Shown here: positions 1-6,433 of the stretch, piece by piece | Layout: every line of letters begins with the position of its first letter | Position numbering within the stretch: the stretch's first letter is position 1 | Assembly (NCBI GenBank): GCA_044225565.1 | Contig: JBGAIL010000174.1 | Span: 1 to 9,519 of the forward strand | Direction of reading: 5' to 3' | Length of the DNA stretch: 9,519 nt | Source: CAVXAE01 sp044225565 | GTDB taxonomy: Bacteria > Pseudomonadota > Gammaproteobacteria > Steroidobacterales > Steroidobacteraceae | Made by a program: the position numbers and the translations under genes | The notes under the pieces: generated by a model | Told to the model about the DNA's origin: nothing | Databases searched by the model: none | Seen by the model: only the letters and a program-made list of their open reading frames with translations

Positions 1-612
1 CGCCTCGTTGATGAATCTCATCCGCAGGCCGGGCGCGAGCACCGCCTTCGCCTTCAGGGTGTGCTTGAGCTGCGGGACGGAGAACTTGTCCGAGTCGAAG
101 AACTTGGGATCGGGCCAGAAGCGGATGGTGGTGCCGGTGTTGCGCTGGCCGACGGTGTCGATCACCTCGAGCTTCGAGGCGAGCTTGCCGTCCTTGAAGC
201 TGATGTTGTACTGCTTGCCGTTGCGCTTGATCCAGCATTCCAGGTGCTTCGAGAGCGCGTTCACCACCGACACGCCGACGCCGTGCAGGCCGCCGGAGAA
301 CTTGTAGGTCTTGTCGGAGAATTTGCCCCCGGCGTGCAGGCGCGTGAGGATCAGCTCCACGCCGCTCACCTTCTCCTTGGGGTGGATGTCCACGGGCATG
401 CCTCGGCCGTCGTCCTCCACCTCGAGGGAGCCGTCCTTGTACAGCGTGACCGTGATTTCCTTGCAGTGGCCCGCCAGCGCCTCATCGACGCTGTTGTCGA
501 TGACCTCGTGCGCCAGGTGATTCGGCCGCGAGGTGTGCGTGTACATGCCCGGGCGGCGGCGCACGGGCTCGAGCCCGCTCAGGACTTCGATATCGGAGGC
601 GGTGTAGGACAA
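1..612 (-). CDS. parE: DNA topoisomerase IV subunit B, N-terminal part (cut by left window edge)
   Basis: ParE is the ATPase subunit of topoisomerase IV, which decatenates daughter chromosomes together with ParC in the cytoplasm. The 204 visible residues are the GHKL ATPase domain. Visible motifs are EVIDNSVDEA (35-44, with the presumed catalytic Glu36 and Mg-binding Asn40), DDGRGMP (67-73) and the ATP-lid glycine box GGLHGVGVSVVN (107-118). RRRPGMYT followed by RPNHL near residue 30 is the ParE form rather than the GyrB form. The start must be TTG at 612: between it and the upstream in-frame TAA there is no ATG, GTG or CTG, and an AGGG ribosome-binding site lies 9 nt upstream. This gives MSYTASDIEVL, close to the N-terminus of known ParE proteins. 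The remainder of the gene lies beyond position 1. A promoter-like GTTAAACTGC sits 32 nt upstream, so the gene probably does not depend on rraA transcription. Confidence 0.95.
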   Translation of the reverse strand, partial: MSYTASDIEVLSGLEPVRRRPGMYTHTSRPNHLAHEVIDNSVDEALAGHCKEITVTLYKDGSLEVEDDGRGMPVDIHPKEKVSGVELILTRLHAGGKFSDKTYKFSGGLHGVGVSVVNALSKHLECWIKRNGKQYNISFKDGKLASKLEVIDTVGQRNTGTTIRFWPDPKFFDSDKFSVPQLKHTLKAKAVLAPGLRMRFINEA

Positions 613-621
613 AGATTGAGA

Positions 622-625
622 CCCT
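622..625 (-). promoter_or_regulatory. parE ribosome-binding site fixing a TTG start
   Basis: AGGG on the minus strand, 9 nt before the TTG at 612. It supports this rare start codon, which is the only start-like codon in frame. Confidence 0.6.
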
Positions 626-643
626 GCGCTGTCAGACGCGCGG

Positions 644-653
644 GCAGTTTAAC
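644..653 (-). promoter_or_regulatory. putative -10 region of the parE promoter (GTTAAACTGC)
   Basis: The minus strand carries GTTAAACTGC, whose TAAACT core (646-651) resembles a sigma70 -10 box. It would start transcription near 639 and leave a leader of about 27 nt before the TTG. No convincing -35 box is visible at 17 nt spacing. The same 10-mer occurs immediately before dxs (8238-8247), which supports a promoter role. Confidence 0.4.
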
Positions 654-680
654 AGAAGTCGGACGAGCGCGAGGCCAAGA

Positions 681-698
681 GGCCCTGCGCGCGGGGCC
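681..698 (-). terminator. possible weak terminator hairpin after rraA
   Basis: GGCCC (681-685) pairs with GGGCC (694-698), with an additional T-G pair and a 6-nt loop. It lies 3 nt beyond the rraA stop codon. The minus strand continues TCTTGG, so there is no real U-tract. It may only be a pause site. Confidence 0.25.
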
Positions 699-701
699 AA
701 T

Positions 702-1172
702 CTAAGCAGGCAGGACGACGAGGCCGTCCTCGTCGCTGCAGAGCCTGGCTCCGGGAAAGAATTCCACACCGCCAAAGCTCACCGGAACATCCACGTCGCC
801 GACGCCGGCCTTGCGGGGACTGCGCGGCATCGTTCCCAGCGCCTTCACGCCGAGATCGAGTTTGACGATCGCGGCGCTGTCGCGGATGGCGCCGAAGACG
901 ACGACACCTTCCCACCCGCTCTTCACCGCGATGGTGGCCACGTTGTCGCCCATCAGGGCGCGGCGGAGCGAGCCGCCGCCGTCCACCACCAGCACCTTGC
1001 CTGCACCCGGCTCTCCGAGCACGCGTTTGAGCACGACATTGTCTTCATGACAGCGCACGGTGCGGATCAATCCGCCGAATCGCCGGCGTCCGCCGAAATC
1101 GCGCAACGGAGAGTCACAGACCCGCAGCGCATCGCCGTGCTGGTCGTAGAGGTCGGCCGTGAGTTCAATCAT
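702..1172 (-). CDS. rraA: RraA-family protein: ribonuclease E activity regulator or HMG/CHA-type aldolase
   Basis: A 156-residue protein matching RraA along its full length (E. coli RraA is 161 residues). Visible conserved blocks are FGGRRRFGG (26-34), VRCHEDN (39-45), VLVVDGGGSLRRAL (60-73), WEGVVVFGAIRD (87-98) and VPVSFGGVEFFPG (129-141). E. coli RraA binds RNase E and inhibits RNA turnover. Homologues in the same fold are class II 4-hydroxy-4-methyl-2-oxoglutarate aldolases. This copy retains the D-X20-R-D signature linked to aldolase activity (Asp76, Arg97, Asp98), which E. coli RraA lacks, so the activity cannot be assigned by name alone. ATG at 1172 was chosen because the encoded MIELTADLYD matches the usual N-terminus. 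An in-frame GTG at 1214 would add 14 residues not seen in the family. Neither candidate has a strong Shine-Dalgarno sequence. It ends with TAG, 89 nt before the parE start. Confidence 0.9.
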   Translation of the reverse strand: MIELTADLYDQHGDALRVCDSPLRDFGGRRRFGGLIRTVRCHEDNVVLKRVLGEPGAGKVLVVDGGGSLRRALMGDNVATIAVKSGWEGVVVFGAIRDSAAIVKLDLGVKALGTMPRSPRKAGVGDVDVPVSFGGVEFFPGARLCSDEDGLVVLPA

Positions 1173-1251
1173 GACGGTGATTGTGCCGCAGTCCGGCTCG
1201 CTTCGGTCTCGCACGCCTGTAGAGGCCCGAATTGAAATATCAGTTCAGCAC

Positions 1252-1271
1252 AAAAATGCCGATCGCGGCAT
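1252..1271 (-). terminator. rho-independent terminator of the propeller-membrane protein-TetR operon
   Basis: On the minus strand ATGCCG, a CGAT loop and CGGCAT form a perfect 6-bp stem followed directly by TTTTT. It lies about 75 nt past the TetR stop codon and upstream of rraA, where an operon end is expected. The short, partly AT stem makes it modest in strength. Confidence 0.55.
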
Positions 1272-1331
1272 CCGGAAGCCCGCGGAAGGCCTTATTAACA
1301 TTTCAGAATCAACGACCTTCGACCGGAAAGC

Positions 1332-1345
1332 CGCTGGCGCCAGCG
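1332..1345. repeat. 14-bp perfect palindrome just after the TetR stop codon
   Basis: CGCTGGCGCCAGCG reads the same on both strands and starts 1 nt after the TetR stop. As RNA it could fold into a 5-bp stem with a 4-nt loop. It has no T-run, so it is at most an auxiliary 3'-end hairpin or a protein-binding site. Confidence 0.3.
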
Positions 1346-1346
1346 C

Positions 1347-1961
1347 TCACCTGCCGGATAGCGCACGGAGATAGTGCGGCAGCAGCTGCAGGCGTTCCTT
1401 CCGAGTCTGGCGCACTCCGAGCGCGTAATAACCCACCTGGTGGTAGTAGGTGATGCGGGCGCGGATCAGCGCGTCCGGATCGGTGAAGCCGAGGTCCAGG
1501 AACACCTGGTGCAGCACTGCGACGCGCTGGCCGTCCACCCGACGCACGACGCGGGCCACCCTGGCCGAGGTGCGCGCCCAATCGCGCACGGCCGCGTCCC
1601 ATGCCGGCTTGTAGTCCTTCTCTTCTACCCAGAGGTCCACGACGGCACGCAGCTCATCGACGCCGTTATGCCCCTCGCCGCGCAGGACGCTCTCGAACTG
1701 AGTGGTGCTGGTGCTCTCCCAGTAGCTAAGAAGCTCGTCGCGCAGCTGCTCGCTGCTCTTGAAGAACCAGTAAAAACCACCGCGGGTGACCCCCAACCGT
1801 TTGGCGAGCTTGTTCACCTCCATTCCCGCGACACCCTCCGCCATCAAGGCATCGCGCGCGGCATCCAGCCATGCACTGCGACCCAGAGGATCGCGCCCAC
1901 CGGCCTTCACAGAACCCTTGCGCGCTGCAGGCTTCTTCTTGCCGACCTTGCGACTCTTCAC
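1347..1961 (-). CDS. TetR-family transcriptional regulator
   Basis: A 204-residue TetR-type regulator. The N-terminal DNA-binding domain covers about residues 30-80, with the helix-turn-helix around NKLAKRLGVTRGGFYWFFKS (50-69), a typical TetR signature. The C-terminal helical domain contains WDAAVRDWART (121-131), common in one TetR subgroup, and should bind an unidentified ligand and mediate dimerisation. The start is GTG at 1961, because its GTGA overlaps the TGA of the upstream membrane-protein gene by 4 nt, indicating translational coupling. Reading further upstream would add implausible sequence from inside that gene. Residues 2-23 form an unusually basic tail (many Lys and Arg) ahead of the first helix, perhaps a non-specific DNA contact. 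As the last gene of the operon it probably autoregulates the unit; this is inference from context. Confidence 0.9.
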   Translation of the reverse strand: MKSRKVGKKKPAARKGSVKAGGRDPLGRSAWLDAARDALMAEGVAGMEVNKLAKRLGVTRGGFYWFFKSSEQLRDELLSYWESTSTTQFESVLRGEGHNGVDELRAVVDLWVEEKDYKPAWDAAVRDWARTSARVARVVRRVDGQRVAVLHQVFLDLGFTDPDALIRARITYYHQVGYYALGVRQTRKERLQLLPHYLRALSGR

Positions 1962-2998
1962 GCCATTCGTCCGATGCGGAGTCGTCGCCCGAGCGCGCGC
2001 TTGCCTGCCAGGGAGGCGAGCTCCGCAAGACGGGTCGCCTGACGCGGCTGGAACTGCGGGTTCGCGGCAAGCCATCTCTCGCACACTTCGAGCGCATTGC
2101 CGTTGTCACGCCGCGCCAGCAACAAGCCGATGAGGTCTTCGGCCAGCTTGTCACCAATGCGCGCATCCCGCCATTCCAGGGAGGCGTCGAACACGCGCTT
2201 GTACTCCGCGATGTTCTCGCCACGCGCGGCGTGATTCTCGAGCCACGCGTCGACTTCCTTCCACGCGTCCTGAGTGCGCCCCACTCTCAACAGCCCGTAC
2301 GTGCGATCCAGCATCTGTTTCCGCTCTGTGACGAAGTCTTGCTCGTCGCGCGCAGCCATGCGCTCCGCGCGAGTCAGCGTATCGATACCCAGATCGTCGC
2401 GATGCTCGTGCACGGCGCCACCGATGAATGCGACGACAAGCAGGAAGAGCAGCTGGGTCGACGCGAGATTGACCCATGACGGCGCGCCAATGCTCCACAG
2501 CCCGTAGACACAGGTACCTGCGATGAGCATCGCAAGGCACGTCAACCAGTAGTCCCGGCCCATACCGCGGATGCAAGCGCCCCACATGCCCGGCCACGCG
2601 GCCCTCAGTGGATTGCCGGTCACCGCGAGAGCCACGATGACGGCAGGCAGGACGGCGAGCAGCACCATGGAAAGCGGAACGCTCAGCGCATTTCCAAATC
2701 TCGCATGCGCCGCCCACACCAGCCACGCCCCGGCGGCGATCAACATCCCGGCGGCCAGGGGCCGCTGCTCGCTCACGGGATTCACCATCTCGATGGAGAG
2801 GACCGGCGGCTCCTCCGCGCCCGCCACGATGGCATCGAGCATCACGAAACAGTATTTGAAGAACCAGGAGACGAGCAGGACGGCGAGCCACAGACCGGGA
2901 AAGCCCGCCTTGCCCGCGATCAGGAAGCCCAGCGTGAACACGCCTACCAGCAGCAGCGGCGCGGTGCCGAATGGAAACGAAAGATGGGCGCCCTTCAC
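1958..2998 (-). CDS. six-helix membrane protein with helical cytoplasmic-type C-terminal domain, function unknown
   Basis: A 346-residue protein I cannot assign to a characterised family. Hydrophobic segments at about 11-27, 34-54, 80-97, 104-127, 150-170 and 178-197 predict six transmembrane helices. A soluble, charged, alpha-helical region of about 145 residues (200-346) follows. It has repeated helix pairs such as TYGLLRVGRTQDAWKEVDAW and LLLARRDNGNALEVCERWL, resembling degenerate TPR repeats. An EEPP element follows helix 2. The start is GTG at 2998, overlapping the TGA of the upstream propeller gene as GTGA; its own TGA overlaps the GTG of the TetR gene the same way. The frame stays open upstream inside the propeller gene, but that extension is a shadow. 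Probable role: inner-membrane partner of the exported propeller, inferred only from coupling. Confidence 0.85.
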   Translation of the reverse strand: MKGAHLSFPFGTAPLLLVGVFTLGFLIAGKAGFPGLWLAVLLVSWFFKYCFVMLDAIVAGAEEPPVLSIEMVNPVSEQRPLAAGMLIAAGAWLVWAAHARFGNALSVPLSMVLLAVLPAVIVALAVTGNPLRAAWPGMWGACIRGMGRDYWLTCLAMLIAGTCVYGLWSIGAPSWVNLASTQLLFLLVVAFIGGAVHEHRDDLGIDTLTRAERMAARDEQDFVTERKQMLDRTYGLLRVGRTQDAWKEVDAWLENHAARGENIAEYKRVFDASLEWRDARIGDKLAEDLIGLLLARRDNGNALEVCERWLAANPQFQPRQATRLAELASLAGKRALGRRLRIGRMA

Positions 2999-4296
2999 TG
3001 CAGGGCGTAGAGGTTCCCGTCCATGCTGCCGACGTATACCACGCCGCGATCCACCGCGGGCGAGGACATGATGCCGCCGATGGAGACATACCGGTAGAAG
3101 TCGACGTACATGTCCTGGAAATCGTGGAACACCGGCGCGAAGGCCTCGCGGCGCAGGCCGCCGTCCGCGTTCAGGACTTTCATGGGGTCGCTCTTCGACG
3201 CTTCGGTCTGGAAGCTCCAGGCGAGCGCGCCAGTCCGGGTGTTCACGGCATACAGCCGGCCGTTGTGGCTGCCGAAATAAGCGAGCTCCCCAGCGAGCGC
3301 GGCAGACGAGAACACGTAGGACTTCGCATCGAAGTTCCAGTGGAGTCGCCCCGTCCTGGCCTCGAGGGCCATGAAGCGCGAGCTGTCGGAGGTGCCGACG
3401 TAAACCATGCCATCGCGCACGGCCGGCGTGCCGTTCACCCAGGATTTGCTGGTCGGGTAATCCCACTTCTTGCGGCCCGTCGCGGCATCCAGCGCGTAGA
3501 CGTGCGCGTCGCGGCAGCCCACGTACACCGTGCCGTCGACTACGGCGGCCGAGGACTGGAACCCCACCTGATTGTGGATGTACGCATCCCGGCCTGCCTC
3601 GAAGACCCATTTCTGCTGGCCGGTCTGCGCATCGAGCGCGTAGAAATTGCCGTCCCAGCTGCCGATGTAGACCGTGCCGCCCACCACCGCCGGCGAAGCG
3701 TGCACCACGTCCTTCGTGGCGAATTTCCATTGCAGCAGGCCGGTGCGCGCATCCACGGCATACACGTTCCCATCGCCGCTACCGAAATAGACCTTGCCGT
3801 TCACGACGGCAGGTGACGAGGTGTACACGTCCCACGCATCCGGAACCGTCTGCGCAGGCGATGGATAGCCGTGCAGGTTCTTCGCTTCGAACTTCCGTTC
3901 GTATTCCACCGCATAGACCCATTTCGGCTGCCCGGTTGCGGCGTCGATGGCGGCGAGCGAGCCGGTGGAGGACACGAAGAACACCAGGCCATCCGCCACC
4001 GCCGGCGAGGATGCGATGGGCATGCGGGATTTGAAATTCCATCTCTCCCGGCCGCTCTCCTGATCCACGGCGTACAGATGCCCGCCGAGGCTCGCGATGT
4101 AGACGACGCCACCCGCGACGACCGGAGAGGTGACGATGGGCCCTTCCGCCTTGAAAGCCCACTTCACTTCGTGGAATTCGGCGGGCCCCGACCCGGAATA
4201 GACCCCGGTGCGTGCCGCATCCCCGTGGAACATGTTTTGAGCGGAGGAGACGGACGCGAGGCCGGCGAGTACCACGGACGCGGCACGGGTTTTCAT
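2995..4296 (-). CDS. exported PQQ-type (BamB-like) eight-bladed beta-propeller protein
   Basis: A 433-residue protein with an N-terminal signal peptide (MKTRAASVVLAGLASVSSA, likely cut before Gln20). There is no lipobox cysteine, so it should be soluble in the periplasm or secreted. The body is a row of PQQ-type repeats of the form xYAxDaxTGxxxW, with conserved tryptophans at 86, 126, 190, 230, 278, 320 and 360. An eighth is split: DGNLYALQ at the C-terminus and EVKWAFK (Trp46) at the N-terminus, the usual ring closure. That makes eight blades. Quinoprotein dehydrogenases are longer and have a disulfide and cytochrome or Ca-site motifs; this protein has a single cysteine (261), so it is probably a binding or scaffold propeller. 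Two insertions (about 130-157 and 364-404) could form a ligand surface. ATG at 4296 was chosen because it begins the signal peptide. It is the first gene of a coupled operon. Confidence 0.9.
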   Translation of the reverse strand: MKTRAASVVLAGLASVSSAQNMFHGDAARTGVYSGSGPAEFHEVKWAFKAEGPIVTSPVVAGGVVYIASLGGHLYAVDQESGRERWNFKSRMPIASSPAVADGLVFFVSSTGSLAAIDAATGQPKWVYAVEYERKFEAKNLHGYPSPAQTVPDAWDVYTSSPAVVNGKVYFGSGDGNVYAVDARTGLLQWKFATKDVVHASPAVVGGTVYIGSWDGNFYALDAQTGQQKWVFEAGRDAYIHNQVGFQSSAAVVDGTVYVGCRDAHVYALDAATGRKKWDYPTSKSWVNGTPAVRDGMVYVGTSDSSRFMALEARTGRLHWNFDAKSYVFSSAALAGELAYFGSHNGRLYAVNTRTGALAWSFQTEASKSDPMKVLNADGGLRREAFAPVFHDFQDMYVDFYRYVSIGGIMSSPAVDRGVVYVGSMDGNLYALQ

Positions 4297-4312
4297 GCGT
4301 CCACGATAGTCC

Positions 4313-4324
4313 TGCCGGCATGCC
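4313..4324. promoter_or_regulatory. overlapping palindromes before the propeller gene, possible operator
   Basis: TGCCGGCATGCC contains two overlapping 8-bp palindromes (TGCCGGCA and GGCATGCC), 17-28 nt upstream of the propeller ATG. The position would suit an operator for the operon's own TetR regulator. TetR operators are usually longer, and short palindromes are frequent in GC-rich DNA. Confidence 0.2.
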
Positions 4325-4335
4325 ATGAACGCCCG

Positions 4336-4358
4336 GCCCGCCACGATTCGTCGCGGGC
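4336..4358 (-). terminator. hairpin between the DUF3501 gene and the propeller gene
   Basis: GCCCGC (4336-4341) pairs with GCGGGC (4353-4358), and the inner ACGA/TCGT continues the pairing after one mismatch. It lies 17 nt past the DUF3501 stop, where the redox operon should end. No T-tract follows, so a rho-independent terminator is only possible, and readthrough into the propeller operon is conceivable. Confidence 0.3.
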
Positions 4359-4375
4359 GCCCAACCGCTCGTCGA

Positions 4376-4960
4376 TTAAAGCAGGTCTTCCACCAGTGCC
4401 TGCCGCACGTTCCCGGGTACTGGCGCGACCGCGTGCCGGTACTTCTCGTGATCCGCGCCCACCGACAGCGCTGCGCCGCCCTTCAGCGCAGCGATCATTC
4501 CCGCATCCAGCTCGAACCTCAGGAAGTGCACGGCGGAGGTCTTCTCCTCGTTCTCGCGGTCGAGGTCCTCATCTGCGATGGCGAACACCCTGGCGTGCCC
4601 TTCCACCTGCACCCAGCACCCGTCCTCCACTCCCTTGAGGACGGCGAGCCGCGCGCTGCGCTCGTCGGGATTCGGGAACTCGATGAGCAGCGTCACCTTC
4701 CAGTTGCTGCCGTCCGGGATCAGAGGGTTGTAGGCGCCGAGCTCCTCTTCGATGCCTTCCGCCTCGAAGATGCGCTCGGCGCGCAGCATCTCCTGGATCT
4801 GGTACTGCACGGTGAGGCGATCCTCGAACAGCCACATCATGCTCGGGCCGATGGCGAGACGGCGGTCGCGCTTGTGCGCGAGCAAGCGCTCGCGGAACGC
4901 GGGCCGCTGGCGGGAATACTGCTCGAGAGACAACAGATCGCCGGCCGTGAGCTTCTGCAT
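4376..4960 (-). CDS. DUF3501 family protein
   Basis: A 194-residue protein recognised from memory as the DUF3501 family, which is commonly found next to rubrerythrin and a (Fe-S)-binding oxidoreductase, as here. Conserved-looking blocks are LSLEQYSRQRPAFRERLLAHK (11-31), FEDRLTVQYQIQEMLRAERIF (45-65), AYNPLIPDGSNW (76-87), VQVEGHARVFAIADEDLDRE (117-136) and EEKTSAVHFLRFEL (138-151). No membrane segment or signal peptide is visible and it has only one cysteine, so it should be cytoplasmic and not itself an Fe-S protein. ATG at 4960 is preceded by a strong AGGGGAA ribosome-binding site 8 nt upstream. The gap to the upstream Fe-S gene is 30 nt, so they are cotranscribed. The biochemical function is unknown; a role with the Fe-S partner is inferred from conserved neighbourhood. 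Confidence 0.9.
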   Translation of the reverse strand: MQKLTAGDLLSLEQYSRQRPAFRERLLAHKRDRRLAIGPSMMWLFEDRLTVQYQIQEMLRAERIFEAEGIEEELGAYNPLIPDGSNWKVTLLIEFPNPDERSARLAVLKGVEDGCWVQVEGHARVFAIADEDLDRENEEKTSAVHFLRFELDAGMIAALKGGAALSVGADHEKYRHAVAPVPGNVRQALVEDLL

Positions 4961-4990
4961 GAGATCGGTTCCCCTGGGTCGCGGCTGGAG

Positions 4991-6382
4991 TCAGATTCCG
5001 TACGCCGCGCGCAGCAGCTTCATGGGATGCTCGGGCGCCTTCGCTTCCTTCAGCCCGCTCTCGATCTGGTGGCCGGCCATCGGGCAGTCGCTCGAATAGT
5101 GATCCGCGCCCGCGCTCTCCACGCGCTGCATCACCGGCCGGCCGATCTTCACGGAAGCAGGCCGGAACTCCTTCTTCACGGCGTACGTGCCGTTGTGGCC
5201 CGAGCAGCGCTCGATGACGTCCACGGTGGTGTCCGGCACCAGCTTCAGCACGTCACGGGTCTTCAGGCCGATGTTCTGCACGCGCAGGTGACAGGGCACG
5301 TGGTAGCTCACCTTGCCGAGGCGGGATTTGAAGTCCGTCTTCAGCAGGCCCGCCTTGTGCCGCAGCATCAGATACTCGAACGGGTCGAAGATGCGGCGGC
5401 GGATCGCCTGGACGTCCGCGTCCTCGGGGAACATGAGCGGCAGCTCCTGCTTGAACATCAGCACGCAGGAGGGAATGGGCGCGACGATGTCGTAGCCTGC
5501 GTCGAGGGCTCGCTTGAACTGCGGGACATTGGCCTCCTTGTACTTCGCGACCGTCTCGAGGTCCCCGAGCTCGAGCCGCGGCATGCCGCAGCAACGCTCC
5601 TGCTCGATGAGCTTCACGGGAATGCCGTTGTGCTCGAACACGGCGACCAGGTCTTCGTCCAGCTCGGGCTCGTTGCGGTTGCCGTAGCAGGTGAGGAACA
5701 GCGCGACCTTACCAGCAGTCTCGGCGGTGGACTGTGGAGCGGGCATGCCAGCCGCGGCATCGGCTGCGGGCGTCGCACCCGCCGCAGCGCTGGAGCCGGC
5801 CGCGCCATTCGCTACGCCTTGCGCACGCAAACGCTTGCGCGCCGTGCGCGAGTGATACTCGGGAACGGGCGCCTCCGGATGCACGCCGAGTGCCTTGTCC
5901 AGGATCTTGCGACCGACCGTCGAGCGGTTCACCGCGTTCACGACGCTCACCACGATGGGGATGCCGGCAAAACTGCCCACCGCCTCCGTGGAGGCGAGCA
6001 CGCGATCCCGAAGAGGCAGGCCAGCTTTGCGCGCACGAACGGCCTTCGCACGCAGCATCAAATGCGGGAAATCGACGTTCCAGGGATGCGGCGGCACGTA
6101 CGGGCACTTCGTCATGAAGCACATGTCGCAGAGGTAGCAGTGGTCCACCACCTCCCAGAACACCTTCTTGTCGACGCCGTCCACCTCTCCAGTGGATGAG
6201 CCGTCCACGGCATCGAAGAGCGTGGGGAAGGAATTGCACAGGCTGAAGCAGCGGCGGCAGCCGTGGCAGATGTCGAAGACCCGCTCCAGCTCCTTCTCGA
6301 GCGCCGCCTCGTCGTAGAAGGATTCCTCCCGCCACGCGAGAGGGTGTCTGGTCGGAGCCTCGAGACTCCCCTCCCTTGTCAT
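4991..6382 (-). CDS. heterodisulfide-reductase/GlpC-like Fe-S oxidoreductase (two 4Fe-4S sites, two CCG-type domains)
   Basis: A 463-residue cytoplasmic Fe-S protein. Two ferredoxin-type 4Fe-4S motifs lie near the N-terminus: CHGCRRCFSLC (Cys39, 42, 45, 49) and CYLCDMCFMTKCP (Cys82, 85, 88, 93). A helical middle part and an Ala/Pro-rich linker (about 191-224) follow. Then come two cysteine-rich CCG-type domains as in HdrB and GlpC: one with Cys232, the ERCCGMP block (264-265) and Cys306, and one with Cys364, ERCSGHNG (Cys393) and Cys433. The second has CSG instead of CCG. Such proteins move electrons between a flavin or quinone donor and a partner; here the likely partner is the rubrerythrin encoded upstream. 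ATG at 6382 yields MTREGSLEAPTRHPL, the expected start, though its ribosome-binding site is weak. It is second in the rubrerythrin operon. Confidence 0.92.
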   Translation of the reverse strand: MTREGSLEAPTRHPLAWREESFYDEAALEKELERVFDICHGCRRCFSLCNSFPTLFDAVDGSSTGEVDGVDKKVFWEVVDHCYLCDMCFMTKCPYVPPHPWNVDFPHLMLRAKAVRARKAGLPLRDRVLASTEAVGSFAGIPIVVSVVNAVNRSTVGRKILDKALGVHPEAPVPEYHSRTARKRLRAQGVANGAAGSSAAAGATPAADAAAGMPAPQSTAETAGKVALFLTCYGNRNEPELDEDLVAVFEHNGIPVKLIEQERCCGMPRLELGDLETVAKYKEANVPQFKRALDAGYDIVAPIPSCVLMFKQELPLMFPEDADVQAIRRRIFDPFEYLMLRHKAGLLKTDFKSRLGKVSYHVPCHLRVQNIGLKTRDVLKLVPDTTVDVIERCSGHNGTYAVKKEFRPASVKIGRPVMQRVESAGADHYSSDCPMAGHQIESGLKEAKAPEHPMKLLRAAYGI

Positions 6383-6397
6383 GGGCTGCGCCCAGGA

Positions 6398-6433
6398 CTT
6401 ACGGCGTTCGCGCGGGAACGCGAACGCCGTAGG
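6398..6433. repeat. long inverted repeat (12-bp perfect stem) between rubrerythrin and Fe-S genes
   Basis: ACGGCGTTCGCG (6401-6412) and CGCGAACGCCGT (6419-6430) are perfect reverse complements separated by 6 nt. Pairing continues outward with T-A, T-G and C-G. In the minus-strand transcript this is a very stable hairpin after the rubrerythrin stop with no following U-run, which fits an mRNA-stabilising or attenuating element that lets more rubrerythrin than Fe-S protein be made. It adjoins a REP-like element. Confidence 0.6.

Noticed and set aside
61..705. Plus-strand open frame of 214 codons
   Set aside because: Antisense to parE.
1173..1214. GTG at 1214 as the rraA start
   Set aside because: It would add 14 residues not found at the N-terminus of RraA proteins and has no better ribosome-binding site than ATG 1172.
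1215..1346. Promoter for rraA in the AT-richer stretch
   Set aside because: Several AT-rich hexamers occur, but I could not find a -35/-10 pair at acceptable spacing, so no site is claimed.
1374..2042. Plus-strand open frame of 222 codons
   Set aside because: Antisense to the TetR gene and the end of the membrane-protein gene; no motifs.
2999..3730. Upstream extension of the membrane-protein frame into the propeller gene
   Set aside because: The extension is an off-frame reading of the propeller repeats (Arg/Gly-rich). The GTG at 2998 with GTGA overlap is the sensible start.
2971..3816. Plus-strand open frame of 281 codons
   Set aside because: Antisense to the propeller gene. Its apparent internal repeats are mirror images of the PQQ-type repeats.
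2995..4296. Reading the propeller as a quinoprotein alcohol dehydrogenase or as BamB
   Set aside because: It is too short for a dehydrogenase and lacks a disulfide pair and cytochrome motif. It also lacks the lipobox cysteine of BamB, and the genetic context does not fit.
4325..6199. Plus-strand open frame of 624 codons
   Set aside because: It lies antisense to the DUF3501 and Fe-S genes, whose cysteine motifs and family blocks are unmistakable. Its composition (His/Arg/Leu-rich, no motifs) is that of a GC-rich reverse-strand shadow.
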